This document shows positions 1 through 6,413 of a stretch of 24,254 bases of DNA, piece by piece. Below the pieces are notes generated by a model. The model was given only the letters and a program-made list of their open reading frames with translations. It searched no databases and had not been told where the DNA came from. The translations under genes and the position numbers were made by a program. Position 1 is the first letter of the stretch, and the number at the start of each line of letters is the position of its first letter. The stretch covers positions 1 through 24,254 of the forward strand of contig CAYLHS010000030.1 in assembly GCA_964383535.1 (NCBI GenBank), in the 5' to 3' direction. The stretch is from CAYLHS01 sp964383535. Lineage in GTDB: Bacteria > Actinomycetota > Acidimicrobiia > Spongiisociales > UBA4744.

Positions 1-255
1 GGGAGGTGGCCCGAAGGGCCGGAGGGGGCTGTTCCCACCAACGGAGACAGCCCACAGCGGACAGCCAGAGCGCGGCCGCGAGGCAACGTTGTGCTTCACC
101 ACCCCCCTACCCCCGGCGGCTTCGCCACCGGCGGTGCTTTCCCCCCAACGCTCGCTCCGCTCGCTGGGGGGACCAACAGACCGTTTCCTCCCCTAGGGAA
201 GCCGCAGGGCCGAGCCGTTTCCTCTCCTCGCGAGGGCGAAGCCCGAGTGTTGGGA
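1..255. repeat. Multi-hairpin GC-rich repeat, copy 1, left part
   Basis: This 255-base stretch holds no credible gene. It is built of G-rich/C-rich strings separated by small hairpins. GGCCC/GGGCC pair at 8-20, and further stems occur near 115-138 and 230-245. Most of 100-250 matches the reverse complement of the repeat at 21640-21845, including the strings around GCGGCTTCGCCACCG and CTCGCGAGGGCGAAGCCCGAG. The copy is cut by the IS110 element at about 256 and continues at 1536. It is an interspersed non-coding repeat; a function is not known to me. Confidence 0.7.
47..67. repeat. Seven-base tandem tract ACAGCNN x3
   Basis: Three heptamers follow each other without gaps: ACAGCCC, ACAGCGG and ACAGCCA. 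The tract directly follows the first hairpin module of the repeat. Similar tracts with other unit sequences lie at 5160, 21545 and 21864. Three units alone could be chance; the recurrence in four intergenic places is what makes it worth listing. Confidence 0.4.
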
Positions 256-269
256 TGCTCCTATAGATG

Positions 270-1316
270 TCAAGTGGGGGTTTGGGTGAGGTGGTGGTGG
301 ATTTCGTTGGCGATGTAGCGTTTGATGCAGCGGATGGTTTCGGGTTTGGTTTTGCCTTGGGCGAGGCGTCGGGTCATGTAGTCGCGGGTGGGTTGGTGCC
401 AGCGGAGGCGGACGATAGTGATGCGGTAGAGGGCTGCGTTGGCTTGTCGGTCGCCGCCTCGGTTGAGGCGGTGTCGTTGGTTGAGGCCTGAGGAGGCGTC
501 GACGGGTGAGACGCCGCAGAGTGCGGCGAATGATCGGGGGTTGTTGATGCGGGTGGGGTTGGTGCCGGCGGTGATCAACAGGTCGGCGGCGACGTGGGGT
601 CCGACTCCGCACATGTCGAGCAGTCCTTGGGGTGCGGTTGCTTGGACGATCGTGGTGGTGTTTGTGGTGAGGGTGGCCAGTTCTTGTGTGAGGTGCTGGT
701 AACGCACTGCGAGTGTTTTGAGGGCGAGTTTGGCTGCCTGGGTGGGATCGAGGGGGTCGGCTGGTCGGTAGCGGGCAGCGATCTCGACCGTTTGGGTGAG
801 GTTCAGGCCTTGGTGGCGGGTTCTGATCTGGTCGGGTGCGGTGACGAGCACGGCGTGGATCTGGTTGGCGACCGCGGTGCGTTGTTTCATCGCTGAACGT
901 CGAGCGATCCGTAACAGACGTAACGATTCGACCGGTCCTGTCCCTCCACGAGGTGGGCTGGTCGCCTCCCCAGACAGGACAGCTTTCGCTGCTGAGATGG
1001 CGTCGGTCGTGTCTGTCTTGCCGTAGCGGCGGCGACGCTGCCGATTCGGTCGGGTCACCTCAACCACCCGAACACTGACCGACTCGAGATGTCGACTCAG
1101 GCCGGCACCCCACGCGCCGGTGCCCTCAACCCCAACCACCCCGATCGTTCCATACGAACCCATCCACGCGGTCAACGTCCGATACCCCACCGGCGTCGCC
1201 GGAAACGACCCCGTAGCGAGAACACGTCCCAGCTGATCCAACACCGCTGCGACATGCACATCACGGTGTGTGTCGACGCCACCAGTCACAACCCGGTCTG
1301 TCTGTAGGCTTGCCAC
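270..1316 (-). CDS. IS110-family transposase (DEDD/serine recombinase)
   Basis: The 348-residue protein inserts its IS by bridge-RNA-guided recombination. The N-terminal RuvC-like domain shows the DEDD set: Asp15 in GGVDTHRD, Glu64 in GVEGTG, Asp102 and Asp105 in KTDTTDA, with the usual 49- and 3-residue spacings. The C-terminal Transposase_20 domain has LLDMCGVGPHVAADLL near 232-247 and the SSG motif (Ser275/276), where the serine nucleophile of this family lies. GTG 1316 was chosen because AAAGGG sits six bases upstream; the in-frame GTG at 1352 has no such site and would run into the RNA gene. The frame is intact with no stop or shift, so the element may be active. Confidence 0.93.
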   Translation of the reverse strand: MASLQTDRVVTGGVDTHRDVHVAAVLDQLGRVLATGSFPATPVGYRTLTAWMGSYGTIGVVGVEGTGAWGAGLSRHLESVSVRVVEVTRPNRQRRRRYGKTDTTDAISAAKAVLSGEATSPPRGGTGPVESLRLLRIARRSAMKQRTAVANQIHAVLVTAPDQIRTRHQGLNLTQTVEIAARYRPADPLDPTQAAKLALKTLAVRYQHLTQELATLTTNTTTIVQATAPQGLLDMCGVGPHVAADLLITAGTNPTRINNPRSFAALCGVSPVDASSGLNQRHRLNRGGDRQANAALYRITIVRLRWHQPTRDYMTRRLAQGKTKPETIRCIKRYIANEIHHHLTQTPT

Positions 1317-1356
1317 TGCTATCCCTTTCGCTAGAGGAGGGATGGCACGCACCGTC

Positions 1357-1515
1357 AGGTGATGGACAGTCCAGGGACGGGGCCTCCAACACAGGCTCCT
1401 ATCAGGTCACATCCACCATCCGGCGAGTGCCAACACGGCGGACCCCCTGACGGTGGACAGATCCCAACAAAGGCACACAGCCCGGGAAGTGGCGAGTCAC
1501 ACCAGCCAGGAGTAC
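1357..1515 (-). ncRNA. Candidate IS110 bridge RNA
   Basis: The non-coding left end upstream of the transposase shows two loops in the order known for IS621. The target loop is closed by GGTGTGAC with GTCCACC (1496-1503 with 1452-1458). It holds a left target guide GCCACTTCCCG (1493-1483) resembling the left flank GCCACCTCCCA, with two differences that allow G-U pairs, and a right guide TGTTGGGAT (1469-1461) complementary to the right flank. The donor loop is closed by GTGGATG with CATCAC (1410-1416 with 1359-1364). It holds ATAGGAGC (1402-1395), identical to the element right end, and TCCCTGG (1377-1371), complementary to the left end CCAGGGA. The RNA ends are guesses, and transcription is not shown. 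Confidence 0.7.
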
Positions 1516-1535
1516 CGCCACACCCATTATCCCTG

Positions 1536-1655
1536 GGAGGTGGCCGAGGCTGAAGGCCGAAGACGGAGGGGGCGGTGCCCACCAACGTAGCCCATGGGGG
1601 ACGCGGCGTCAGGCCGATGCTCGACGCGGGAGGGGGTGGTTCCCGGCAACGTAGC
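1536..1655. repeat. Multi-hairpin GC-rich repeat, copy 1, right part
   Basis: This is the continuation of the repeat beyond the IS110 element. Two modules of the form GGAGGTGG, then a hairpin, then GGAGGGGG, then a CCCACCAACG-like end occur at 1536-1588 and about 1600-1652. The second has a stem GCGTC/GACGC (1606-1610 with 1623-1627). The same frame with other stem sequences appears at 1-43 and, inverted, at 21655-21715. No gene is visible between 1536 and the stop codon at 1684. Confidence 0.65.
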
Positions 1656-1683
1656 CGGCCAACAACCCCCTCTCAGGCAGCTG

Positions 1684-2538
1684 CTATCCGTTGAGAGCCG
1701 TGACGGTGTCATGCGTCAGGAGTTCCACCCTGCCGGTTTGGGCATGGCGAACGAGACGGTACGTAGACATCGTCTCGAAGGAGCCTCCCGTCCAGGTGAC
1801 CTCCTCCGGTTCGGCGATCGTGTAGTAGACGGTATCGCCCACCGGGGTTTCGATCACCGTCGTCGGCCCTGTCGGAGTGGATTTCCACCCGCCGTAGAGG
1901 GCGTCCACCATCGTTACGAGTGCGGCCCTGCTGTACTCGCCTTTATAGCTTGTGAAGGTGCCCACCATCGATGCCGCCGTCGCTCCGTCGTGGGCTCCCC
2001 ACGCTGCCCTGTAGTCGTCGAGCACCGTTTGCACATCCGCGGGGACGGCTGACGCCGACGATTCGGGCGGTGCGACGAGCAGCCACACGACGGCCGCCAA
2101 CGCAAGTACGAGCGCCACCGCCAGCACGATGACGAGCCGGCGATCAGGTCCTCTCGTCCTCGCCACGGCGGGCGAGGTTCTATCGATCGTATCCACTTTT
2201 CTCCCCTTCCTTCCGAGTAGGGCCAAACCGGCGGCCAACACTGCAAGGCCAACGGCGATTCCGATCAAGATCGAGAGTGCCCACGGCGTCGACCTCGCCG
2301 AGCGAAGCATCGAACTCCAGATGGGTCGGATCGTCTCTGGTCCGGCTCGCAACAGCCAGTTGGCCGCGATGATCGAACCGATGCCGACCGTTACCGAGAT
2401 TGCGCCCAGGGCAGCGGCCCAGACGGGACGCAGGGTCCGCTGGTTGCGGACATGTGCCTGAGCCATGACATCGCGCACATCGACCCGCTCGACAACGCCA
2501 TCGAAGTAGTCCCGAAGCTGGGTCTGGAGCTCAGACAT
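1684..2538 (-). CDS. Three-helix membrane protein coupled to sigma factor, possible anti-sigma factor
   Basis: The 284-residue protein has a cytoplasmic N-terminus of about 37 residues, hydrophobic helices at roughly 38-62, 86-109 and 134-156, and an external C-terminal domain (about 165-284). That domain starts with DVQTVLDDYRAAWGAHDGAT and recalls NTF2/SnoaL-like folds. ATG 2538 was chosen because it overlaps the end of the sigma factor gene by eight bases, the normal sign of translational coupling. From position and topology I infer that it may hold the sigma factor at the membrane. I see no zinc-binding anti-sigma motif, so this role is unproven. It could also be an unrelated envelope protein under the same control. 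Confidence 0.75.
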   Translation of the reverse strand: MSELQTQLRDYFDGVVERVDVRDVMAQAHVRNQRTLRPVWAAALGAISVTVGIGSIIAANWLLRAGPETIRPIWSSMLRSARSTPWALSILIGIAVGLAVLAAGLALLGRKGRKVDTIDRTSPAVARTRGPDRRLVIVLAVALVLALAAVVWLLVAPPESSASAVPADVQTVLDDYRAAWGAHDGATAASMVGTFTSYKGEYSRAALVTMVDALYGGWKSTPTGPTTVIETPVGDTVYYTIAEPEEVTWTGGSFETMSTYRLVRHAQTGRVELLTHDTVTALNG

Positions 2539-2995
2539 CGATCTCCACCTCCATCGCCGATCGCAACCGCGCGAGTGCTCGTTCGACATGAGTCCGCACC
2601 GTCGCTCTCGACACGCCCATCAGGTCGGCCGCCTCGCGTTCCGACCAGCCGAGCGCGTGGACCAGCACGACTGCAACCCGCTGGTTCTTGGTGAGCGACT
2701 CCAGAGCTCCCGGGAGCTTCGGCTCGAACCCGAACTGGTCGGCCGGCTCCCTGGGTGGGAACGTCACGCGCGGCCGAAAGAACCGTCTCGACTTGCTTTG
2801 GCCAACCCGGTACAGGTAGCCCGCCGGGTTGTCCATCTGACGGACTCTCACCCAATGCTCCCACGCGTACACGAGTGCTTCAGACGTCGCCTCCGATCCG
2901 ATTTCCGGTCCATAGGCTGCTGCGAGCGCATAGGAGAGCTTCGGCTCCGTCTCCTTGACGAAGCGGACGAATGCCCGTTCCTGATCCGCGTTCAC
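2531..2995 (-). CDS. ECF-type RNA polymerase sigma factor (sigma-70 family)
   Basis: The 154-residue protein directs RNA polymerase to a small set of promoters. Region 2 lies at about 1-75 (EATSEALVYAWEHWVRVRQM, then NPAGYLYRVGQSKSRR). Region 4 lies at about 95-150, where LTKNQRVAVVLVHALGWSER and the helix-turn-helix AADLMGVSRATVRTHVERAL are typical of SigE/RpoE-like factors. GTG 2995 was chosen because GGAGG precedes it by about five bases; the upstream extension to 3067 has no such support. The coding end overlaps the membrane protein at 1684-2538, so the two form one operon. The region upstream carries an inverted repeat (3038-3056) that could take part in control. The signal is unknown. 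Confidence 0.9.
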   Translation of the reverse strand: MNADQERAFVRFVKETEPKLSYALAAAYGPEIGSEATSEALVYAWEHWVRVRQMDNPAGYLYRVGQSKSRRFFRPRVTFPPREPADQFGFEPKLPGALESLTKNQRVAVVLVHALGWSEREAADLMGVSRATVRTHVERALARLRSAMEVEIDV

Positions 2996-3037
2996 CGTTC
3001 CTCCGGACCGCTTCCACCCGAATAGACCATCGAGAAG

Positions 3038-3056
3038 GGGATGTGGGCGACATCCC
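3038..3056. promoter_or_regulatory. Inverted repeat between divergent genes
   Basis: GGGATGT and ACATCCC form a perfect 7-base inverted repeat separated by five bases. It lies about 43 bases upstream of the sigma factor start, in the 136-base gap shared with the divergent membrane protein. It could be an operator or an RNA hairpin in the sigma leader. No regulator is identified. Confidence 0.35.
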
Positions 3057-3119
3057 GAGTGTTTCACAGGCGGAGCCGGCCTTCAAGGAAGATTCCAGCT
3101 ATTCCGGCCGGATCGTGCG

Positions 3120-3125
3120 TAATCT
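3120..3125 (+). promoter_or_regulatory. -10 element TAATCT, leaderless start
   Basis: TAATCT ends exactly six bases before the ATG at 3132, so transcription would begin at or next to the start codon. No Shine-Dalgarno site is present. No good -35 is seen. Confidence 0.45.
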
Positions 3126-3131
3126 GGCCCT

Positions 3132-3917
3132 ATGGCCAGACCTCGACCGTCGCTGCTCGTTGTGGTGTCATCGTCGATCGCCGCTGCGTTCGGGTTCCTG
3201 ATCGCTCGTTTCGTCTACCTCGCCGGATTGGCCGGATTCGGCTGGATCGAAGGCCGCGACCCCTTCATGTCACACAGCGAGGTTGTGTTTCGGTCGGCCG
3301 GCCCTCAGCTCGCCGACGCGGGCGGGGTGCTCGTCGTGCTCGGCCTCGGCATCCTGCTGGCTGTCGTACTGCCTGGACCCGGCCCATACGGTGTCGCCCG
3401 ATTGACCGTCCTCTGGACAACCATCAGCCTGCTGGCGCTCGGGCTGCTGTCCTTTGTCACCGCTCCGTTCACGGATGCCGGCGGGATTGTGCTGTTCGGC
3501 CTGGACGTATCTGACACGGCCGTATGGCTGATCGCGGGAGTCGCCGCCGTTGCACTCATCGGCATAGGTCTCTTCACTGGACCCTTCTTCCTTCGGTTCG
3601 CACCCAAACGTTCCCTGGTCGACTCGGCACAGAAGCGAACGCGATTTGCGGCACTGATCGTGGGTGTTCCCTGGCTCGTTGGCGGCGGCATCGCCATCGC
3701 AACGCTCGTCCCGATGGAGGACCTGCTGATATGGGTGGGCTTGGTTGCAGTCGTCGCCATCTCGGCCATCGCGGCGCTCTCGGCGTCGGCGCCAGATCCA
3801 CGATGGGACCCGACGATTCCACGATGGCCCGTTGTGCCCGCCGTGTTGCTGATCGCGTTCGTGTGGGTGTTCGGCTTCGGTCTGCGTCCAGGTATCGACA
3901 TTCCACCCTGGGGGTGA
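3132..3917 (+). CDS. Multi-pass membrane protein of unknown function
   Basis: The 261-residue protein is hydrophobic throughout, with about seven likely membrane helices: near 8-32, 62-84, 92-112, 130-155, 175-195, 198-220 and 233-252. I do not recognise a family. There are no catalytic motifs, cysteine clusters or transporter signatures, and soluble loops are short; the longest is around 35-60 (GWIEGRDPFMSHSEVVFRSAG). The ATG follows a -10-like TAATCT by six bases, suggesting leaderless translation. The gene is divergent from the sigma factor and convergent with the DUF402 gene, so it is probably transcribed alone. It might be an envelope target of the neighbouring sigma factor, which is only a guess from position. 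Confidence 0.8.
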   Translation: MARPRPSLLVVVSSSIAAAFGFLIARFVYLAGLAGFGWIEGRDPFMSHSEVVFRSAGPQLADAGGVLVVLGLGILLAVVLPGPGPYGVARLTVLWTTISLLALGLLSFVTAPFTDAGGIVLFGLDVSDTAVWLIAGVAAVALIGIGLFTGPFFLRFAPKRSLVDSAQKRTRFAALIVGVPWLVGGGIAIATLVPMEDLLIWVGLVAVVAISAIAALSASAPDPRWDPTIPRWPVVPAVLLIAFVWVFGFGLRPGIDIPPWG

Positions 3918-3928
3918 GTCCGCTCTGA

Positions 3929-4438
3929 TCAACGCAGGGGTGTGAGCCGATCCAGCCACCGGGTCGCCACCGACTTGAACGGTTCGACGTTGCGAGTCAC
4001 GAGATCCACCACCTCGTCGGTTGCTCGCCGCGTGGCATCGATCAAGTCTTTCGGATACTCGTAGCGCACCTGGTGATCGAGGAACTCGTCCTCGTCGAGG
4101 ATCTCAACGGTGCCGTTCTGACGGCGCACCACATCCAGATCCATGTCGAACATCGTCACCCGGTCGTCCGTCTCCCACACGGCGGGTGTGGCGATGTCGA
4201 CGTACACCTCGTACTTGTGGGCCGTCCCGTTGTAGATGAGGCTCCACCAGTCGTCTGGCGTGATGAGCTGGACGGCGTCCCAGCGGTTGGCGAAGGCAGG
4301 CTCGTGACCGCGCTGAAGCGTGGTTGCCGCCGGGATGGCGAGCCACACACCGAACTCGTCTTCACCCATGTGGAAGGCGTCGTGCCGCCAGTGCAGGCGG
4401 TCTGGATACTTGAAGTACTGGACGGTGACGTCGGACAT
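3929..4438 (-). CDS. DUF402 domain protein
   Basis: The 169-residue protein has the DUF402 beta-barrel signature: a YNG motif, the strand YEVYVDIATPAVW, then DMDLDVV and ILDEDEF. This acidic pattern binds a metal in related proteins. Characterised members include nucleoside di/triphosphatases of the NtdP type and FomD, which hydrolyses cytidylyl phosphonates, so a nucleotide hydrolase is plausible; the substrate cannot be told here. A long frame extends to 4552 on the same strand, but homology to the family begins with SDVTVQYFKYPDRLHW, so ATG 4438 was chosen. The gene starts 43 bases from the divergent AlkD-like gene. Confidence 0.85.
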   Translation of the reverse strand: MSDVTVQYFKYPDRLHWRHDAFHMGEDEFGVWLAIPAATTLQRGHEPAFANRWDAVQLITPDDWWSLIYNGTAHKYEVYVDIATPAVWETDDRVTMFDMDLDVVRRQNGTVEILDEDEFLDHQVRYEYPKDLIDATRRATDEVVDLVTRNVEPFKSVATRWLDRLTPLR

Positions 4439-4447
4439 GGAAGTGGC

Positions 4448-4473
4448 AGGGTAGCCGTCGTGCACGGTAGATT
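4448..4473. promoter_or_regulatory. Divergent -10 elements for DUF402 and alkD-like genes
   Basis: The 43-base gap holds TACCCT on the minus strand (4453-4448), nine bases before the DUF402 ATG, and TAGATT on the plus strand (4468-4473), eight bases before the GTG at 4482. Both would give leaders of only a few bases. Neither gene has a Shine-Dalgarno site. No clear -35 boxes are visible. Confidence 0.4.
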
Positions 4474-4481
4474 CCGCGCCA

Positions 4482-5153
4482 GTGAACCCCCTCGCCGACT
4501 TCGTCACGTCCGGACTCGCCGCACGGGCCGATGCCGAGAAGGCCGTTGCCATGGCCGCCTACATGAAGACCACCATGCCGTTCTATGGCGTGCAGGCGGA
4601 CGAGAGGCGCCGTGTGTTGAGAAAGGCACGACGCGTCTCCCCCATCGAGTCTGCCGACGCATACCGGAGGACCGTGATCGCGTTGTGGGAGCGGCCTCAC
4701 CGAGAAGAGAAGTACTGCGCCGTGGACCTCGCCGTCGACGAGAAGCGGTGGATCTCCTTCGACCATCTCGGCCTGTACCGGCGGCTGATCGTCGAAGGCG
4801 CCTGGTGGGATTTCGTGGATCTCGTCGCAGCGAAACTCGTCGGCCGTGTGCTTCTCGACGAGCCGGCCCAGATGTGGCCAGTACTCGACGAGTGGATCGA
4901 CGACGATGGCATGTGGTTGCGGCGCACCGCCATCCTCGCTCAGCTCAAACACAAGGACGCGACAGACGCCGGCAAGCTGTTCGAGTACTGCCTTCGGAGG
5001 GCAAGTGAGACGGAGTTCTTCATCCGGAAAGCGATCGGGTGGGCGCTCAGGGAGTACGCGAAAACCGACCCTGACGCGGTTCGTGTGTTTCTGGCAGCCC
5101 ACGGGGAGGAGTTGTCAGGCCTGAGCGTTCGGGAAGCGAGCAAGCACTTGTAA
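4482..5153 (+). CDS. AlkD-like DNA alkylation repair protein (DNA glycosylase)
   Basis: The 223-residue, all-helical HEAT-repeat protein belongs to the family that removes 3-alkyl and 7-alkyl purines from DNA. Family landmarks are AAYMKTTMPFYGVQADERRRVL near the N-terminus, WWDFVDLVAAKLVG near 107-120, WLRRTAILAQL near 145-155 and FFIRKAIGWALREYAKTDP near 177-195. The last two carry the Trp/Arg/Asp surface that cradles the flipped lesion. The length matches the family (about 220-240). GTG 4482 is the only sensible start and follows a -10-like TAGATT by eight bases. Nothing nearby indicates an adaptive-response regulator. Confidence 0.93.
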   Translation: MNPLADFVTSGLAARADAEKAVAMAAYMKTTMPFYGVQADERRRVLRKARRVSPIESADAYRRTVIALWERPHREEKYCAVDLAVDEKRWISFDHLGLYRRLIVEGAWWDFVDLVAAKLVGRVLLDEPAQMWPVLDEWIDDDGMWLRRTAILAQLKHKDATDAGKLFEYCLRRASETEFFIRKAIGWALREYAKTDPDAVRVFLAAHGEELSGLSVREASKHL

Positions 5154-5159
5154 AGAGAG

Positions 5160-5187
5160 TCCTGAGTCTTCAGTCGTCAGTCATCAG
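5160..5187. repeat. Seven-base tandem tract TCNTCAG x3-4
   Basis: TCCTGAG, TCTTCAG, TCGTCAG and TCATCAG follow in one register just after the alkD-like stop codon. Two of the same units occur in inverted orientation at 21864-21891. The tract is non-coding. Confidence 0.5.
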
Positions 5188-5245
5188 CAAGCGCGGGCCG
5201 TGCACCGGCGAACAAGTGGGGTAGGCTCGATCGAAGGAGGTAACG

Positions 5246-5407
5246 GTGAGAACGAGCACAACGATGTTGCTGAGCGGCTTGATCATCGCAGTTTCCGCCG
5301 CGCTGCTGCTGTTCGTCGGCGCGATCGCCTCGGGTCCGGCTGCCGTCATCGGCATAGTTGGGATCGGGCTCATCGGTGCATCCGTGCCACTCCGCAGACG
5401 CCCCTGA
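5246..5407 (+). CDS. Small two-helix membrane protein
   Basis: A GTG at 5246 preceded by GAAGGAGG (four-base spacer) opens a 53-codon frame ending in TGA. The product has a hydrophobic helix at about 8-28 (LLSGLIIAVSAALLLFVGAI), a short Gly/Pro turn, a second helix at about 31-47 and a basic tail RRRP. I recognise no family. The excellent ribosome-binding site and clean hydrophobic pattern argue that it is real, but a frame this short could be chance. It is transcribed alone or with the sulfurtransferase 120 bases downstream, which has its own -10 element. Confidence 0.5.
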   Translation: MRTSTTMLLSGLIIAVSAALLLFVGAIASGPAAVIGIVGIGLIGASVPLRRRP

Positions 5408-5514
5408 CCTCCGCGTCAAGAGATGAGGACATCGCTCACAGCAGGAGGCGGGTCTGCATCCGGAGCAGAGCGGGTGTCCCCCCTGGCCGTTCATTGTTGG
5501 CTGTGGGCTCTGCG

Positions 5515-5520
5515 TACACT
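5515..5520 (+). promoter_or_regulatory. -10 element TACACT, leaderless start
   Basis: TACACT ends six bases before the ATG at 5527, placing transcription start at the start codon. TTGTTG at 5494-5499 is a possible weak -35, with a 15-base spacer. There is no Shine-Dalgarno site. Confidence 0.5.
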
Positions 5521-5526
5521 CCGGCT

Positions 5527-6357
5527 ATGGTCACTCCTCTCATCACGGCTCGTGAGCTGTCGAAACTCGTCGGAAGAGACGATGTCCGCATCGTGGATTG
5601 CCGGTGGTATCTGGATGCACACGAACGAGGGCCGATCCTGTACAGGGAGGGGCATCTTCCTGGAGCGGCGTACGCGTCACTCGACGGCGACCTGACCGCT
5701 CCCGTCGGCCCGGGCCGCCATCCGCTGCCGCCACCAGAGCAGTTCGCCCGAACCATCGAGCGGCTCGGCATCACGCCCGAAACCTCTGTCGTCGTCTACG
5801 ACGACATGGGAGGCGCGTTCGCAGTGCGGCTGTGGTGGATGCTCACCGACCAAGGCCACGAGCGGACGCAGGTTCTCGATGGCGGGATTCAGGCATGGAC
5901 GTCGCTCGGGCTGGGGCTGGAAACAGACATCCCCGAGCCCGCGCGGGGTGGGATGGACGTGGGGCCCTGGCGGCGGGTCGTCGATCGCGACACCGTCGAG
6001 GGACGTGCCCCTGGGGTCATTGTGGTCGACTCGCGCACCGCGGATCGCTACCGAGGGGAGGTCGAGCCGATCGATCCCATTGCCGGACATATCCCCGGTG
6101 CCGTTTCCGCTCCGCATCCCGGCAATCTGACCGATGAGTTGACGCTGCTACCTTCCGACGATCTCCGAGATCGCTTCACCCGGATCGGCGCAACCGATCC
6201 AGACAACGTGATCGTGTACTGCGGTTCGGGTGTCACGAGTTGCCACAACATCCTTGCGATGGAGCTCGCGGGCATCGGCCGGCCCTGGCTGTACGAAGGC
6301 TCCTGGAGCGATTGGTGCACGAGCGACATGCCCATCGCAACCGGACCGACACCGTAG
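5527..6357 (+). CDS. sseA: Thiosulfate/3-mercaptopyruvate sulfurtransferase (tandem rhodanese)
   Basis: The 276-residue protein moves a sulfane sulfur through a cysteine persulfide. It has two rhodanese domains. The first (about 5-130) is inactive and has the family strings YREGHLPGAAYASLDGDL and VVVYDDMGG. The second (about 145-270) has VVDSRTADRYRG, GHIPGAVSAP and the active loop CGSGVTSCHN with Cys232. A CGSGVT loop is usual for mercaptopyruvate sulfurtransferases and many bacterial SseA proteins; the preferred donor cannot be decided from sequence. The frame extends upstream to 5200, but homology and the -10 element place the start at ATG 5527. It may serve the sulfide-handling genes at 17204-19821. 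Confidence 0.92.
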   Translation: MVTPLITARELSKLVGRDDVRIVDCRWYLDAHERGPILYREGHLPGAAYASLDGDLTAPVGPGRHPLPPPEQFARTIERLGITPETSVVVYDDMGGAFAVRLWWMLTDQGHERTQVLDGGIQAWTSLGLGLETDIPEPARGGMDVGPWRRVVDRDTVEGRAPGVIVVDSRTADRYRGEVEPIDPIAGHIPGAVSAPHPGNLTDELTLLPSDDLRDRFTRIGATDPDNVIVYCGSGVTSCHNILAMELAGIGRPWLYEGSWSDWCTSDMPIATGPTP

Positions 6358-6401
6358 AACTGTCGACTGGCCACTACTCCACTCACCTCTCGGCGACCTG
6401 C

Positions 6402-6407
6402 CAGAAT
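6402..6407 (+). promoter_or_regulatory. -10-like element CAGAAT, leaderless start
   Basis: CAGAAT ends six bases before the GTG at 6414, the same geometry as at 5515 and 3120. It matches the consensus less well (C in the first position). There is no Shine-Dalgarno site. Confidence 0.35.
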
Positions 6408-6413
6408 CGCTTG

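Larger units (their letters stand above)
256..1535 (-). mobile_element. IS110-family insertion sequence, about 1.28 kb
   Basis: The element carries one IS110-type transposase on the minus strand, about 220 bases upstream of its start and only about 12 bases downstream of its stop. It has no obvious terminal inverted repeats, as expected of IS110 proper. The two junctions share TGGGA (251-255 and 1534-1538). The guide matches described under the ncRNA place the core dinucleotide at TG 256-257 and TG 1534-1535 (CA on the transposase strand). The element interrupts a multi-hairpin repeat that is intact at 21640-21845, which independently supports the ends. The boundaries are inferred to within a few bases. 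Confidence 0.8.

Noticed and set aside
1594..2052. 152-codon plus-strand frame beside the repeat
   Set aside because: It is antisense to the sigma-linked membrane protein and begins inside the repeat; no ribosome-binding site or domain.
4073..5008. 311-codon plus-strand frame spanning the DUF402 and alkD-like genes
   Set aside because: It covers two genes with strong family matches on other frames and has a composition typical of a GC-frame shadow.
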